This document shows positions 49,001 to 60,998 of a DNA stretch of 64,000 nt, piece by piece. The position numbers were made by a program, and so were the translations under genes. The stretch covers positions 854,215 through 918,214 of the forward strand of contig MU001682.1 in NCBI GenBank assembly GCA_010093515.1, read 5' to 3'. Within the stretch, counting starts at the first letter, position 1. Every line of letters starts with the position of its first letter. The DNA is from Lineolata rhizophorae. Its lineage: Eukaryota; Ascomycota; Dothideomycetes; Lineolatales; Lineolataceae. The notes under the pieces are model-generated. The model made no database searches. It saw only the letters and a list, made by a program, of their open reading frames with translations, and was not told the origin of the DNA.

Positions 49001-50879
49001 CTCGTCTCTGCCACCAACGCTATCGACCATCGCATAGACGAAAGTGTAAATCTTCCAGCTTATCGGTGTAGCTTTGTTTAGCTACATCCTCGGGTCATGG
49101 TACAAATCCGAGCAGACTCCGTATAAGCGGGAAGCCAGATCTGCGCCCTCATTACTCTATTAGGACCTAGTTGGGGTCCGGGGGTCTAAGCATGACTCTC
49201 GCACCACACCTTCACGACAACCCCTGCACCTCCACTACTCGAACTCGTTTGCTCGCGTGCAGCGCACATGAGCAGAAGCCTTAGCTATCCCCTAAATTCT
49301 ATTTTCCTCTTTTGAATTTCTAGAACACTGGGAATCGGCGCACGCACGCGCTTTTTCGGATCCTTTTCCGAGCCCTGACCGGACGCGATCTCCCCCCGGC
49401 TCCGCCTTGCGCCTTTCACCGCCTCGATATTCCCGTTTCCTGCGTTTGGGTGGTGGTGTAGGCGCCGGCGGCCACATGACGGGCGAGACCACCTGCTGCC
49501 GCGCGTGGCTGGCGAGCGCATCGCGCAACTGCCGACTGAAGACGCGGTGCGTGGGGGTCCGGTGACTGCGCGCGGGCGAACAGGTGAGCATCTTCAGTCT
49601 GTTTGTGGTGGAGGTGCGGCTCTCTCTCTATCTCGCTTCCTTCCGCTCCTCGAAGTCGAAGCATTGACGGGCCCCTTTCTTGGAGTGGCGAGGAGCGCAT
49701 ACCGTTGTGCAGCGCTTGTGTCACGGTGCCACGACTGATCAGGCCTCCCATAAGGCTGAAGCGGCACGGATCCGAGGCTGTTCGGAACAGAATGTTCGAT
49801 GCGGGCACGGGATTTTGTCGGGGCTGACAAAGGGATGCGAGAAGGGTCAGCTGAGGCCGCGGCCAATCGATGGACGGCCACACGCAACACAGAAGCTACC
49901 TGTGCTTCCGGCCATGGAAGAAAGTGTCGGCCTTGGAAATAAACCGTTGAGATAAACACGCGCGGGTGCTAGCTAGCTGCCCGGCTAGCTAGCTCCGGGA
50001 AGGTTGCCTCGCGCCAGCGATAACGTGCTCAAGGCTCAAACTACAGCTACACTACCTGGCTGAGCCCCCGACCTATGTGGCTGAAGCTAGCCCGTGGCCA
50101 TGCCTTTCTAGAAGCCGAAGGCCGCGCTTCGGTGCATCAGATGCGCCTCGGTGCGCCAGCGGCCGATCGAAACCCTTTCCCGCTGCACAGCCGCCGCCCC
50201 GTCCATTGGCACTCCCCTTGTCCCCTGGCCCACGTCCAAAACCTTGCGGAAGCTTTATCTTGCGCGGAAGCTTGTTCGCTCCCAGCAAGTTGCCCAAGAC
50301 GGTAGCTCGCAATGCTGGATATATTGCCTCGAGCCACACCATTTCCCGCACGCTTTGAGCCCCTCGACCCTTCTCTCCACTCCTTCGCTACCGGCCGCCT
50401 GTTCGTGCCCCCCTGGCATGGTCTGCCTGGCGTCCGTGGCCGACAAAGCGGCTCGATATTAAGTCGAACCGGGGAGCGCTGCGTGTGCGCTTCCGTTGTC
50501 GTGGGTGCGCGCACAGCTTAGGCCATCATGCGGACGACCATTGCGGTGACTGGCGCGCGGTATGAAGGGTTGCTGGGCTAGGAGATGGAGCTTGGGCCGC
50601 GCGGAATGGTTGCAGACGAGGCGGGAAAAGGCGGGATGATGCCGAGTGTTTTCGGCCATGGAGACGCAGCTGGGAAGGTGGTTGACGTGGTGGTTGGGAC
50701 GGATTCGGCGGCCTGTTGGACGGATACGGTAATGGCGGAGAATGGGGGCAAGCGGGATGAGGAAGACGGGAACACGAGCCATGGATGTCAGGACGTGGTG
50801 TTTGTTGCTAAGATGGGAACGTGGGATGGCGATGGGGCAAGTCGGTGGATGATGGGGCCATCGTGAGTGAGATGGAGGA
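46065..50879. other. Intergenic, GC-variable, no gene supported
   Basis: Many overlapping frames occur on both strands, as expected in GC-rich DNA, but none shows a domain. Visible simple structures are the palindrome CTAGCGCGCTAG (47728-47739), AGCG x4 (47744-47760) and two GCTAGCTAGC blocks (49968-49977 and 49984-49993) that form an inverted repeat. Bases 48100-48300 are T-rich. Confidence 0.4.
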
Positions 50880-50887
50880 TATAAAAG
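50880..50887 (+). promoter_or_regulatory. TATA box of the subtilase gene
   Basis: TATAAAAG lies 232 bp upstream of the protease ATG in otherwise mixed sequence. A transcript start about 30 bp downstream would give a leader near 200 nt, which fits the C/T-rich sequence at 50990-51070. The call rests on motif and position only. Confidence 0.5.
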
Positions 50888-51111
50888 GGGAGCGTTGGAA
50901 CGTCGAAATGGAACCCTTTTGTTCTTCAGCACCCAGCAGTTCGACGAAGAAGAGAAAGAAAAGCTTCCATCTGGCAGTCGGGTTCTCAATTCCTGATCTC
51001 TTTAAAGATCTGTTTGAGTTTCTCTGTCTTCGTTTCGGCATTCCCTGTCTCCCGGTCTCTTTTAGCCTTTGATTGTCTTTGATATATTCCGATCTCGACC
51101 ATATATCGAAA

Positions 51112-53142
51112 ATGAGGTTCTCGGCTTTCTTTGCCTTCACGGCCGCCGTCGCCGTCACGGCTGCCCCGACCAACCCCAAGGTCCGCCGCGCCACGGAGGA
51201 GTTCAACATCATCGTCGACAAGGCGGCCGATGTGCACGCGGTGCTTTCGGCCATCAACTTGACGGTCGACTCGTCCGACGTCGTGCAGGTCTTCAACAAC
51301 ACCGCCTTCCGCGGCTTCACGGGCACCATCACGGCGGACGAGGCCGACGCGCTCAACGCCCTCGACGAGGTGCGCGCCGTCGAGCGCCCCGTGGCCGTCA
51401 TCTCGGCCGCCACGCGCAGCAACGCTCCTTGGGGCCTGCAGCGCATCTCGCAGTCGGAAACCGTCTCGGGCGGTACTGCCAGCCAGCCCATGTTCACCTA
51501 CACGTACGAGGATACGTCGCTGGGCGCCGGCGTCGACATCTACGTCATCGACACGGGCATCAACATCGGCCACAACGAGTTCGGCGGCCGCGCCGAGTAC
51601 GGCTGGTCCGCGTACAGCTCGGCCGACGACGGCAACGGCCACGGCACCCACTGCTCCGGCACCGCCGCCGGCTCTTCCTTTGGCGTCTCCAGCAACGCGA
51701 ACTTGATTGCGGTGCGCATCCTTGACTCGAGCGGCAGCGGCACTACGTCTGCGGTAAGTTTGCTATTTTGGCATCCTGTTTCTTGCGATTTGAGTTCTGG
51801 TTGGTCGGATGAGGACGCTCGAGTTGCTTGCCTTGCCTTATCACGACACGAGCTCTTGTCGCGGTAGTGGCGGTGGTGGTGGTGAGGAGGCGCACCTGTC
51901 TCATCCGCGCCTATCTCGGCCCTATCGTCGTCGCCCGCCGTCCGGCCTCCAGTCCTGCGGGTAAGCCGCGTGAGCAGCCCGCTCCGTCGGACTGTTGGGG
52001 CGTCGTCGACAGCGGGCGGTGATGGTGAGGAGGTGAGGTGGGTGGGCCGGCAGGGATCCTGATATGCACGAGCAATTTGCGGAGGTGCTCGTGCACACGG
52101 CAATCGCCCCTGGTCCCTGCCCCGTCCCTGTGTCTGCCCCTCACCTCTGGGTACGGGCTACGTTTGGCGTCTTCTGCTTTCTGCTGGGAACCTTTCCGCA
52201 AGCTTGGAAGCGAAGCCGCCGGGCGCTGCCGCGGCGTGCGCCGCTTTCGACTGTACCGAGGCAGCGATGGCGGGTGCAGTGCATGCTGCTGTGTACCCGT
52301 CCGAGTCCGTGGACAGAGGGCGAAGGAATCGGCGATGTGTGCCCTGTTCCTGGAGACACAGAGCCGGACGTGGACTCGGAGCTACTTGAGTGGCTCAACA
52401 GTTTTGCTGACTTGCAGTTCTTTCCCGGCAGGTCCTCGGCGGTCTCGATTACGTTGTCGACGCGCATAATGCGCGCAAGAGCCAGTCGGGCTTCATCGGC
52501 TCCGTCGCCAGCATGAGCTGGGGCTTCACTGGCCGCTCGACGGTCGTTGAGGAGGCGCTGACTGCCATGGTTGATGCCGGTGTGCACGGCGCTGTGAGTT
52601 TCCACTCTCCATTTGCGCTTTTGACACCGTCTCTGCGAACGTCTCTGACTAACACGCGAATTTAGGCCGCCGCTGGCAACTCCAACACCGATGCCTGCAC
52701 CATGACTCCTGGCTCCCTCGGCGGCGACGGCCCTCTTGTCTCCGTTGGCGCCTCCGACATCGACGATGAAATCGCCTACTTCTCGAACACCGGCCCTTGC
52801 GTCGACGTGTACGCTCCGGGCGTCGACGTCCTCTCTGCCTGGCGCGGCAGCTCCTCGGCTACCAACGTCATCTCGGGCACCTCGATGGCGACGCCGCACA
52901 TCGCCGGTCTCATGGCCTACCTCCTCGAGCAGAACGGCTCCATGAGCCCCGCCCAGCTCAAACAGATGATCGTCAACATGGCCATCGAGGGCGAGCTCCA
53001 GACCCGCTCCGATATCGTCCGCGGCGGCGAGCTGATTATCGCCAACAACGGCGTCACTACCGTGCAGGAGGTCAGCATCCAGAGCGAGGCTTTCCCGTAT
53101 GAGATGGAGATGGTCGAGGGCGGCAACAAGCTTTACTGGTAA
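51112..53142 (+). CDS. Secreted subtilisin-like serine protease (S8A, proteinase K type)
   Basis: Three exons, 51112-51753, 52432-52593 and 52666-53142, encode 426 residues; introns are 678 and 72 bp, both phase 0 with GTAAGT/GTGAGT donors. Residues 1-18 form a signal peptide. An inhibitor I9-type propeptide spans about 25-98. Mature enzyme should start near residue 100, before SNAPWGLQRIS, which aligns with the proteinase K N-terminus. The triad is D147 (VIDTGI), H177 (GNGHGTHCSG) and S341 (SGTSMATPH), with oxyanion N273 (AAAGNSN). The D-H spacing of 30 equals that of proteinase K. The enzyme should be an active extracellular endopeptidase for nutrition or host/substrate degradation. The C-terminus carries about 35 extra residues (NGVTTVQEVSIQSEAFPYEM region) beyond the usual end. 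A TATA box lies upstream at 50880. Confidence 0.92.
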
Positions 53143-56100
53143 ATGCAGCGGGACACGGCGGATATGCGGGGATCCAAAATGTTGCGATGAGGGCATGATG
53201 ATTGCGGAGCGAGAGCCACGGAAAGATACATGCTGATGATGGAGCTTTTCTTGCTTCCTTCTCCCCTTCATTTGTGAATACTTTTTGCATGCCTTTACAT
53301 TTATTTCCTTGCCATTTTTCCATATCTTTCCTTGCTCTCTGCATGCTCCTGTGTTTCCAATTTATTGGCTTCTCATATAGACATCTTTCCCTTGCGCCGC
53401 TTAGCGCGTTGGTGATGGTGCCCACCTTTTTTCTATTTAGCTGCAGCTAGAATGACAATTGTGATCACATTTGCAAACATCTCTTCAAGCTAGGCTAAAT
53501 AGCCACCGTGATGCTTCTCGAGATTGTCTCAGACCCGACTTTCATGTCACATTGGTAAGGTCTTCCTTTGCAATTAACAGAACGTCGTCATGCGCAAGAG
53601 TGACTGCAGTCATGTCTTCAACTAGGATCTCATGGGCCTGGACACGTATATTCCTTGTCATAGAACATCATTATACGTTAGAACGACTGTGCAAAGAGCT
53701 CCTCATTCAAAGCCTCCTGATTCTACCACACACATCAACCATTTATCTCTCCACCTCAACAATTGTCTGTCTGTCTATGCGTAGACATGAGCCTAAGATC
53801 TCTGCAACACTGGTCTCCCAGCAAAAGTCCTTGTAAATTGTAACTCAGGCCCCTATGGAGCACAAATGTGGAGACAAAAGAACATTGTTACTAAAGTCAC
53901 TGTAGACTAACAAACACCATCGTTAAGGCAATCATGGGCATCAACCAACTTCAGCGCCCTAAAATGCAGCGAACATACAGCACCATCATGCTCTTGTGAA
54001 GGATGTCAATTTCATCCATTTCCACCTATCTATCCTATTCTCTAAGCTGTGGGTTTAATCTATCCTACAGTCACTTGGCTAAATGAGGTATCGTGATGGG
54101 AGCGCATCATTATTATTCAAAAATCTAGAGGTCTTCACATAAGATAAATTTTACCATGCGGAGTGAGCAGGAACATAAGGCTAACCCTATTATAGAACCA
54201 TCTCCAGGCATGTTCTGGCTAGGGACGCATTTACATTATCGGGGTCTTTACAGACTTCACAAGATACAGCAATCGCCGCAGCCAAAAAGCTCGCACTTCA
54301 AACCGCCGAGCGAATCTAATAAACCTAAAGTCCACCCGAAAGTCTCTTCGCCTCCGAATCTCTTTTATCCATTTTTTCACCAGAGAGCAGCGATCCATCA
54401 AGGCCTCATTTGTTCGTGAACGCTTCATTAACTTCCACATTTTCCTTAGCGTGCTCGTCAGGAAACCGACGACGCCGCTCCCCAGGCCTGGAATCATTCA
54501 GAGTGTTATGCGCTATGAGACGGAATGAGGGATAAATTTGGATGAGATGCGAGATTTCTCAGATGCAGTAGATGCTACTGTGTCATTCATCGAGGCAGTT
54601 GTCGTCCTAGAGGCACCATGCTCGAAGCTATGAGGGCGTCCTTATGCTTGCCACGAAAGTATGTGCCGAAGACGACGCCGCTGCATTTAGATGGTTTAGA
54701 CACGTTTTTGTCGACAGACTCGCATTTAGGCCAAGAGAATGAGTTAGATTCCGAACCTTCCAATATGGAATACTCCCAGTTTTGGAGGTTTCCCGGAAAA
54801 AGGCAAATGCCATTACTTTCGCCCGAAGTGTAGGAATTTTTGGAATGGATAGCGCTCTGATCGCCCAACGAAGAAAACAAGAACGTGAAGACAGTTGAGG
54901 GAGGGTCTATCGGTAGGAGATGTGGTGCCACTCCCAATGTCGTGGCAGCCTGGGCCCTAGAATTCTGAAAATTCGTTTCCACATCGCCATGGATTTGCTA
55001 CTACCACTATGGTAGCAGAAAAAACTAAAAATCTGGTTCGGTGAGAAATATGCGGAATTAATGCAGTTTCTGTCCGCCAGTCTTTAATTGCTGTCACCGA
55101 TTGGATATTAGTATTCCATCTTCAATGTCGTCGGAAAACGGTCACGCACTGTAATTTGAAATTTTGAATCTTTCCAGTTCTGAAAGTCCGATTTTTCTAG
55201 GCTTTCACGTTTCACATGCTCGTCTTTCGCCTTCCTATCCAGTTGGATTTTCCGCGGCGCCTTTTCCATATTCCCATCTTTCAAGCTCTCATTCCTTTTC
55301 TTCCAACAGTTCCATCTGATCGTAAGGAGGTTCTCACATTCCCGACATTGAAAGGATCGGGACTTTCTCTCTATCCAGGATTTTAGGTAGAGTCGATCCC
55401 TAAGAATATTTCGTGGGAACAGATACGGCCTAAAAGATGCACAGACCATGAAACTGCCATCTAGCTTGACCGAAAATCCTGGGAGACTTGGACGATGTTG
55501 GAAAGAATGAAGGTATTCCAAATCTTCAATAATAGAGTGATTCTCTTGTGGCCTAACTTGAGATCCCGAACCTAAAATAGGGCCGTTACGCTTTGTCGAG
55601 GTATTTCATCCGTTGCCCATACTCTCTACTAGGACTTCCGAATCAGTTTTCATTTCTTTGTTTTCCTTTTGTCTGCTTTCAAACAAGAACTGCGGTATAT
55701 TTTTACAGACGCATCTCAGCTGATTTGCGCAAGCGTCACGGAGTGTTCGAGCAGCATCGAGGTCCATATCGTGTTGAAGTGGGGCGCAGGAGGAAGTGTA
55801 TAGCGACCCTCTGCTATCCACTTATGTGTGAGCATGAGGTGAGGCGGTCACTGGCGATGTCATGTCGGTGTCGTTTCCAACTTGTCGAGGAGTCCCACGG
55901 GCCAGCTCCAGGATTCGACCACCACGCCTTGGGAGCCCGGCTAGTGAGCTTGCAAGCATATACTTCCATCTCTCATCTCTAGCGGACCCTTCGTCCTTCC
56001 TCCACTCCACCCCACCATTCAACCTTCTTTCCACATATTATGCTTTAAACGGAGACAACCAACGCTGGGAAAGTGAATACAGCTTCCTGGACACCGCTAA

Positions 56101-57177
56101 GGTCAGACTCATTATTGCCCAAAAGTCTCCTTATATGCCGTGATGTGCCAGTAATTCCCAGGAGGTCGCGTTGTCCGCCATCTTTCTAAAATTCAGGAGC
56201 GGCTATGCCGAGCTTGCACGTCCAGTCTGTCCATTGCGAAAATCCTGCATGAATCACGAGACCGAACGTTGCTTTTGCTTCCACTATCCCAGCCACTTAA
56301 GCCTGGTCTTCACCGGTAAGTGTCAGCAGCGTTATGAGCGGGCTGTTCTTGACAGCGAATATTATCCGTCTAAAAAGGTCCGCCGTCCCAGCTACTTAGT
56401 CGTGGCCTTCCGCCACAAGTGGAAGTGCGGTCAGAGACCTGCTCTTGATCGACTTTTGTCAAGGGGTAAGGTTTGAGTCCGGCTGGCCATGCCAGTGATG
56501 ATCCTGGACTTGATTCCGTGGGTCCTCTGGTTGCGGGACTGTGCGTGGACTCCCAAGCATGGACCTCCAGCCAGCTGGCAGGTCAGGGCCGAGTCGTCTG
56601 GGGCTCCCATCTCCTCGTGCTGCGTTGAGATGATACCGTCACGATGGCTGGGGAGAACGGCGCTACCATACCACAAGAATGTTGAAGGAGCTGGATCGAA
56701 GGCCGCTGAGCCGGACTAGAAAATGATCGATGAGCTAGCATTGCTTCGTCGGCTGGGTTCCATCCAGAGGTAACATCCAGGAGAATTGGGGGAACGATTC
56801 AAGCATGGTTAAATTCCGCTGAAGCCGGACTGAATGGGAGTTATTGATAAGCCAACATTGTCGTATTGGCATAGAGTTGCTCCAGGGCAGTTGCCTGGAT
56901 CTGATCCCGGGGCCGCCTTTTCGATTAGGCGGGAAGTTCTCCGGCCCCATGGGTCCAGAACGAGGGAAGGATCGCTAATGTCGACTGATGATCGGGCAGA
57001 CATGCCGGCTGCCAGGTTTTGTCGTTGGTCGCAACCGCGCAAATGCCACCGATGGAACTGGACCGCCACAATCGTGAACGGTTTTGGCAAGTCCGGACTC
57101 CGGACGATATTGCCACCAGTGGCAACCTCGACCATTGGAATATGATCGAATCTGATCTAGGCGACGCTTGTCGTCTT
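53143..57177. other. Gene-poor stretch downstream of the protease
   Basis: Bases 53160-53450 are probably the protease 3' UTR (C/T-rich, with no clear polyadenylation signal). The rest holds only weak frames. A 137-codon minus frame at 55108-55521 is lysine-rich but has no ATG at its start and no domain. I see no RNA gene or clear repeat. Confidence 0.4.
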
Positions 57178-57594
57178 TCAAGCAGTGCTGATCCGGTCCC
57201 CGGCTCCCGTATTTGACTTAGGGGCCTTCGCTCCCTGTTCCATTATAAACACATGGGCATTCCAAGTCCCCATGGTCTGACTAGGGACTCCTCCCAGATT
57301 TTCCGGCAATCTGTCCCTAGTGTTGAAGAAGGCCGGATTGTATAGCTCTTGATCCGGATCAGGACTCGTTGCGCGGTCCCTTACCGCTGCGAGGGCGGAG
57401 TGTCCGAACGGCGCGGGCGCCCAAGAATTCGCGAGCCTGTCCTTCCCTTTTGCCCTGATAACGTTGACTTCCATGCAAGCAGTCATCAGGGCTTCAAGAT
57501 GCCCGCCGTTAAGGGTCGGGTTTTGAACAGGCCAACGATTTGGCCTCATTTTGCTTTTTTTCCGATCGCCTTCTACTTGAGCGGCCACGGACAT
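57178..57594 (-). CDS. Hypothetical 138-residue ORF, weak
   Basis: This is an ATG-started frame (57594) with fairly even composition, including NPTLNGGHLEALMTACMEVN and NPAFFNTRDRLPENLGG. No domain, signal peptide or transmembrane segment is visible. It ends next to the hairpin cluster at 57633-59086. It may be a chance frame or a remnant of a repeat; nothing in the context supports expression. Confidence 0.2.
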   Translation of the reverse strand: MSVAAQVEGDRKKSKMRPNRWPVQNPTLNGGHLEALMTACMEVNVIRAKGKDRLANSWAPAPFGHSALAAVRDRATSPDPDQELYNPAFFNTRDRLPENLGGVPSQTMGTWNAHVFIMEQGAKAPKSNTGAGDRISTA

Positions 57595-57632
57595 GGCGGT
57601 CCATGGCCGCAGTAAGGCCAATGGCCGCTAAA

Positions 57633-59086
57633 TTCCAGCCACTGGAGTCGCTCCGCGTCGGGAGCGATTACGTCGTGGCGATTGTCGCCATTATGAAGGA
57701 CCCGGAATGATGGTCTGGAGGCCGACGGCGGCCTTGAATGTTGGAAGCCGGCATCGTCGCCGGCTAAGCAGCAACGGGTCTCGATGAGTCAATCTTGTGA
57801 TCCAACGCGGTCTGTTGGCTGGCTGGCTGATTGGGCTTGATGAGGCGCAGACAGTGACTGGGTCAAACGGTCGTGGGCACTTTTCTCAGTCAGCCGTTTT
57901 AATTAACGACAGAATGGATAATTCTTTCACGGCCTAGAAGTCGATTGCTCGACTTCTCCGGGCCACGAGTCATTCCATGCCGCCTCTCACCGGCAGCGGC
58001 ATGATGGGAACATGGATTCCCTTGCAATGTGCAGCGCCGGCAGCGCGCAGCGCACGCAAATTTGATCCGCATCGCGGCCCTTGGTTGGTTGACTGATCCC
58101 TGATGTGACCGGCCAACTACCTCAGGCCGCGAGGCAATCCGGACCGCAGCTTCGCTGCTGCGACGTTAATGGTGAAGTCGACGCGCTGGTCGACTGGATT
58201 CGGGAAGTGCTTACACAGCACCGTGCAAGGCTGGCGAGGTCCGCTCGATGCCGCTTTTCTGACGGCGGCATCAGCGCGGGAGCGGCCTCGTCGCCGGCAA
58301 AGGAGGACGATTCCGGGTCGTAAAAGGACTCGGCAGCGGGCCCACGTCGTGAGCGCAAATTGAACGAGCCGACCCTGTCGGCTTATGTCTGTCGCGGTAG
58401 ATATATCCACATCGACATATCGACGGAGTTCCGTGAGAAATTTGGCCGGAGGAGTCTCCGTCGATCTTGTCCATGAGGTAAAGCTATTAGCATCCGTTCT
58501 TGCGGATATACTGCGGAAGAATCCTACCTGTGTGGCACCTTTCTTCATCTCTCCGTCACGTCTCTACTTGGCCTGCTCGCCCTGAGGACGAAGCAGTTTC
58601 CGGGGAACACCACGTGGAGGCGTAGAGTCCGATTTCGTTCCCCGTCCTCCTCTTGCACAGGCACTCCGCCGATATCGATGTCAGTATTGTGTGCCGTGCT
58701 CCTTTCCCTTTGCTCCACCCGTTTTGGTAAGCACCGGTACCGAGTGTGTCGAGAGTCCCAACGGCGTCTCGACACACTCGTTTCGGTGCGACCAACGGAG
58801 GTTGGTCTCGACGGTGCTGGTGTTGGCACTAAGTACCTAACAAATGTGTATAGCCCAGAAGTTGGGCTTGGGGTAGCTGTCATGCGCCAGCAGTAGAAGT
58901 GAGCGCAGTGGCCGGCGCGGGAGTCGATTGCGCTGCCGTGTCCGTTGTTGCTGTCGCTTTTGTCTGTTCCTCATGAGGAAGAGGGCTTTGGGAGCGCCCT
59001 GAGCGCTCCCGGGCAGCCGGGCGTCTCGCATGATATCGGGCGCCAACTGGCGCCGGTATTTGACCTGGATTCCCTCTCTCCAGGTC
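57633..59086. repeat. Dense cluster of short perfect hairpins
   Basis: At least twelve perfect inverted repeats lie in 1.45 kb. They are 57648-57667 (7-bp stem), 57676-57690 (6), 57746-57765 (7), 57936-57957 (9), 57976-58003 (8), 58176-58195 (7), 58247-58272 (8), 58741-58780 (14-bp stem, 12-nt loop), 58790-58807 (7), 58852-58868 (6), 58990-59010 (8), 59039-59054 (7) and 59062-59086 (7). Random DNA would give about one 7-bp case and essentially no 14-bp case. The largest hairpin has a further outer stem (GCACCG at 58731, CGGTGC at 58784). Arm sequences differ, so this is not a simple array of one motif. No protein or known RNA explains it. Confidence 0.7.
58551..58650 (-). repeat. Dispersed repeat, copy 2
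   Basis: The reverse complement matches 12589-12683 over a ~63-bp core at about 87% identity, with weaker similarity beyond (CAGGCC and AGAGACG blocks). It lies inside the hairpin-rich segment. On the minus strand, about 190-250 bp before it, a sequence starting TGTTAGGTACTTAGTGCC could be the left end of a larger element, but I found no matching right end. Confidence 0.6.
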
Positions 59087-60700
59087 GACCGTGCTGCTAA
59101 ACAAACACTCCCCGCCCCGAGAGATGCCGGCCTGTCGCGGTTTTAGAAGTCGGAAACAGGGCTGCCGCCTTTAGGTCTGGGTTGTGACTCAAGGCCGGTT
59201 TCTCTTAGTTCCCTCAACGCTCTCAATCCCAATGCATCGTTCCTGGTGCCTCCTTTTCGCGTTGTTTCGTCAAAATAAAACGAAGTTGCGGCGCTTGGTA
59301 GGCAGCTGAGGTGGAAGGCAAGACTGCGTTTTGGGCCACCGCCCGTAACGCAACCGCCATCGTCCTTGAGCTAGACATCATGAGCCTCAGGATATTTGTG
59401 AGCGGATGCCATCTGTCGGCTCAGGCATTGCTCTAGGATCGAGCAAGGATTTGAGCAATTTCGAGCCGGGTCCGATTGAATACATAGTTCGCGTCTCTCC
59501 AATTCAAGGTCTGTTCATCGAATAATTTTAGACAGCAATTTGGATGGCCCGTCCAACAGTGTTTCCCTTTTGGAGTTTAGAGTTTTCTCTAGAATGAATG
59601 AGTTCCGCAAACCTTTCGACGAAGGTGCTCCACGAATCGAACAGTAGGTCTGGATGAATGATTGAAAGATGTAGCACTTGGTATTCCATCCACGTTTGCA
59701 ATGGGTCAAATCAAATGCAAGACCGGTACCGTATTTTCACGAAAAGGCTGCCATGATAGTCGACTTCGGCCCATCAGGGAGCCTCAAGTTGGGAACACTC
59801 GTCCTCAGGATAACATTCCAACCAAGACTTTCTTTCCGAATTTCTTCAACAAACGGATGATCTTCTAGGGGAAGTCTTCATGACTAGAGAACCTGTGCCG
59901 ACCCAACTCCTTCGGCCCGAACGAAGTGGCTGTATGGGCGGCGTTGCACCTAGTGGCTGCAAGGAGTGCCATTCTTGTTGCTGTTGTCATTTCTCTGATG
60001 ACTGCGATATTGTTGTAAGGCAGAGGGTCCCGTTCAGTTTGCCCCACCAAACCGACGAATTATTTTTGTGTCTCCCCTCCATCGGCCAAGCTTCGAATTG
60101 TTGTTAACCGATGTTTGGAAAACGTTTGACCAGAAGCGTTGCACGAAATGAGTGTGAAAGTCGAGGCGGGGTTCAACTAAAGCCAAGTACGTGGCTTCTA
60201 GTTCCTTTTGTCTGATCTGTGGTTTGAAAGACTTGGAATTATGGAAAGGCGGTGGTATAAATTGACTGGAACTCGCTCAATGTTAGTGAGGCGATCTCTT
60301 CTGTAACAGTCGTCATTTATCCGACGTACCTTGAGCAGCTGCGCTTTGAGCAAGTTCAGATGTGTTCCTCGAGAAACCGGCTAGAGAGTCAAAAGTATTG
60401 CAATCTTTCCACCTCAAGCCTCGTTGTTGTGAAAGAGAATGAAGAAGAAGAAATATGCACTGTCGAGAGAAACCGGGATCGGCGTCGTCCGTTTGTATCC
60501 GTTCTGATCGTACATAAGCTGCGACACCAGCGCGTCCGTAGCGCCTCACGGCTGTCGTTCATCTACCAGAATGCGCTCCCGGCGCACGACCACGGTAGGT
60601 GGGTGCCCGGCTCTTGCGGGCCCATGTTAGAGTACCGACGGTCTCCAACCTCTGGGACGACCTGCACCACCCAGACAGCCATGGCCATCGCCTGCCCGTA
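59087..60700. other. No gene supported
   Basis: Only short frames on both strands, without domains, occur. Sequence composition is mixed. I see no RNA gene. Confidence 0.4.
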
Positions 60701-60998
60701 GTCCCCATTATGATTCCGGGTATTGAATGGGGACCACGGCGCTTCGCATCGTATCCTTAGCGAGGCTCATGGCGTGTCCGGACTCCCCACGCGGCGAGTG
60801 GAGAACCACGCATGAGTTGTCTCCCCTCTGGCTAGAGGCTGAGATCCATGCGGCCCCCCTTGGTCCTTCTGCGGACTGGGGGAGGAGCCCGAACAGTCTG
60901 GGCTTGCGGCGCCATCAGGATGGTAGGCGCCGCGTGGTGCAAGAAGCCCTTGCGGGAAGCCCCGCCCAACCCCAATTGTCATCGGCCAAAATTTGGCC
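60701..60998. repeat. Second small hairpin cluster
   Basis: Four inverted repeats lie in 300 bp: GTCCCCATT/AATGGGGAC (60701-60734, 9-bp stem, 16-nt loop), AGCCC/GGGCT (60886-60904), GCGGCGCC/GGCGCCGC (60906-60933, 8-bp stem, 12-nt loop) and GGCCAAA/TTTGGCC with a 1-nt spacer (60984-60998). The style matches the 57.6-59.1 kb cluster, although no arm sequence is shared. Confidence 0.6.

Noticed and set aside
23515-53142. Possible secondary-metabolite or functional gene cluster of permease, acetyltransferase and protease
   Set aside because: The genes are 11-12 kb apart, separated by repeats, and no backbone enzyme, P450 or regulator was seen.
55108-55521. 137-codon lysine-rich minus frame
   Set aside because: It begins without ATG, has no domain and lies in AT-rich DNA. 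Kept only as a remark in the gap entry.
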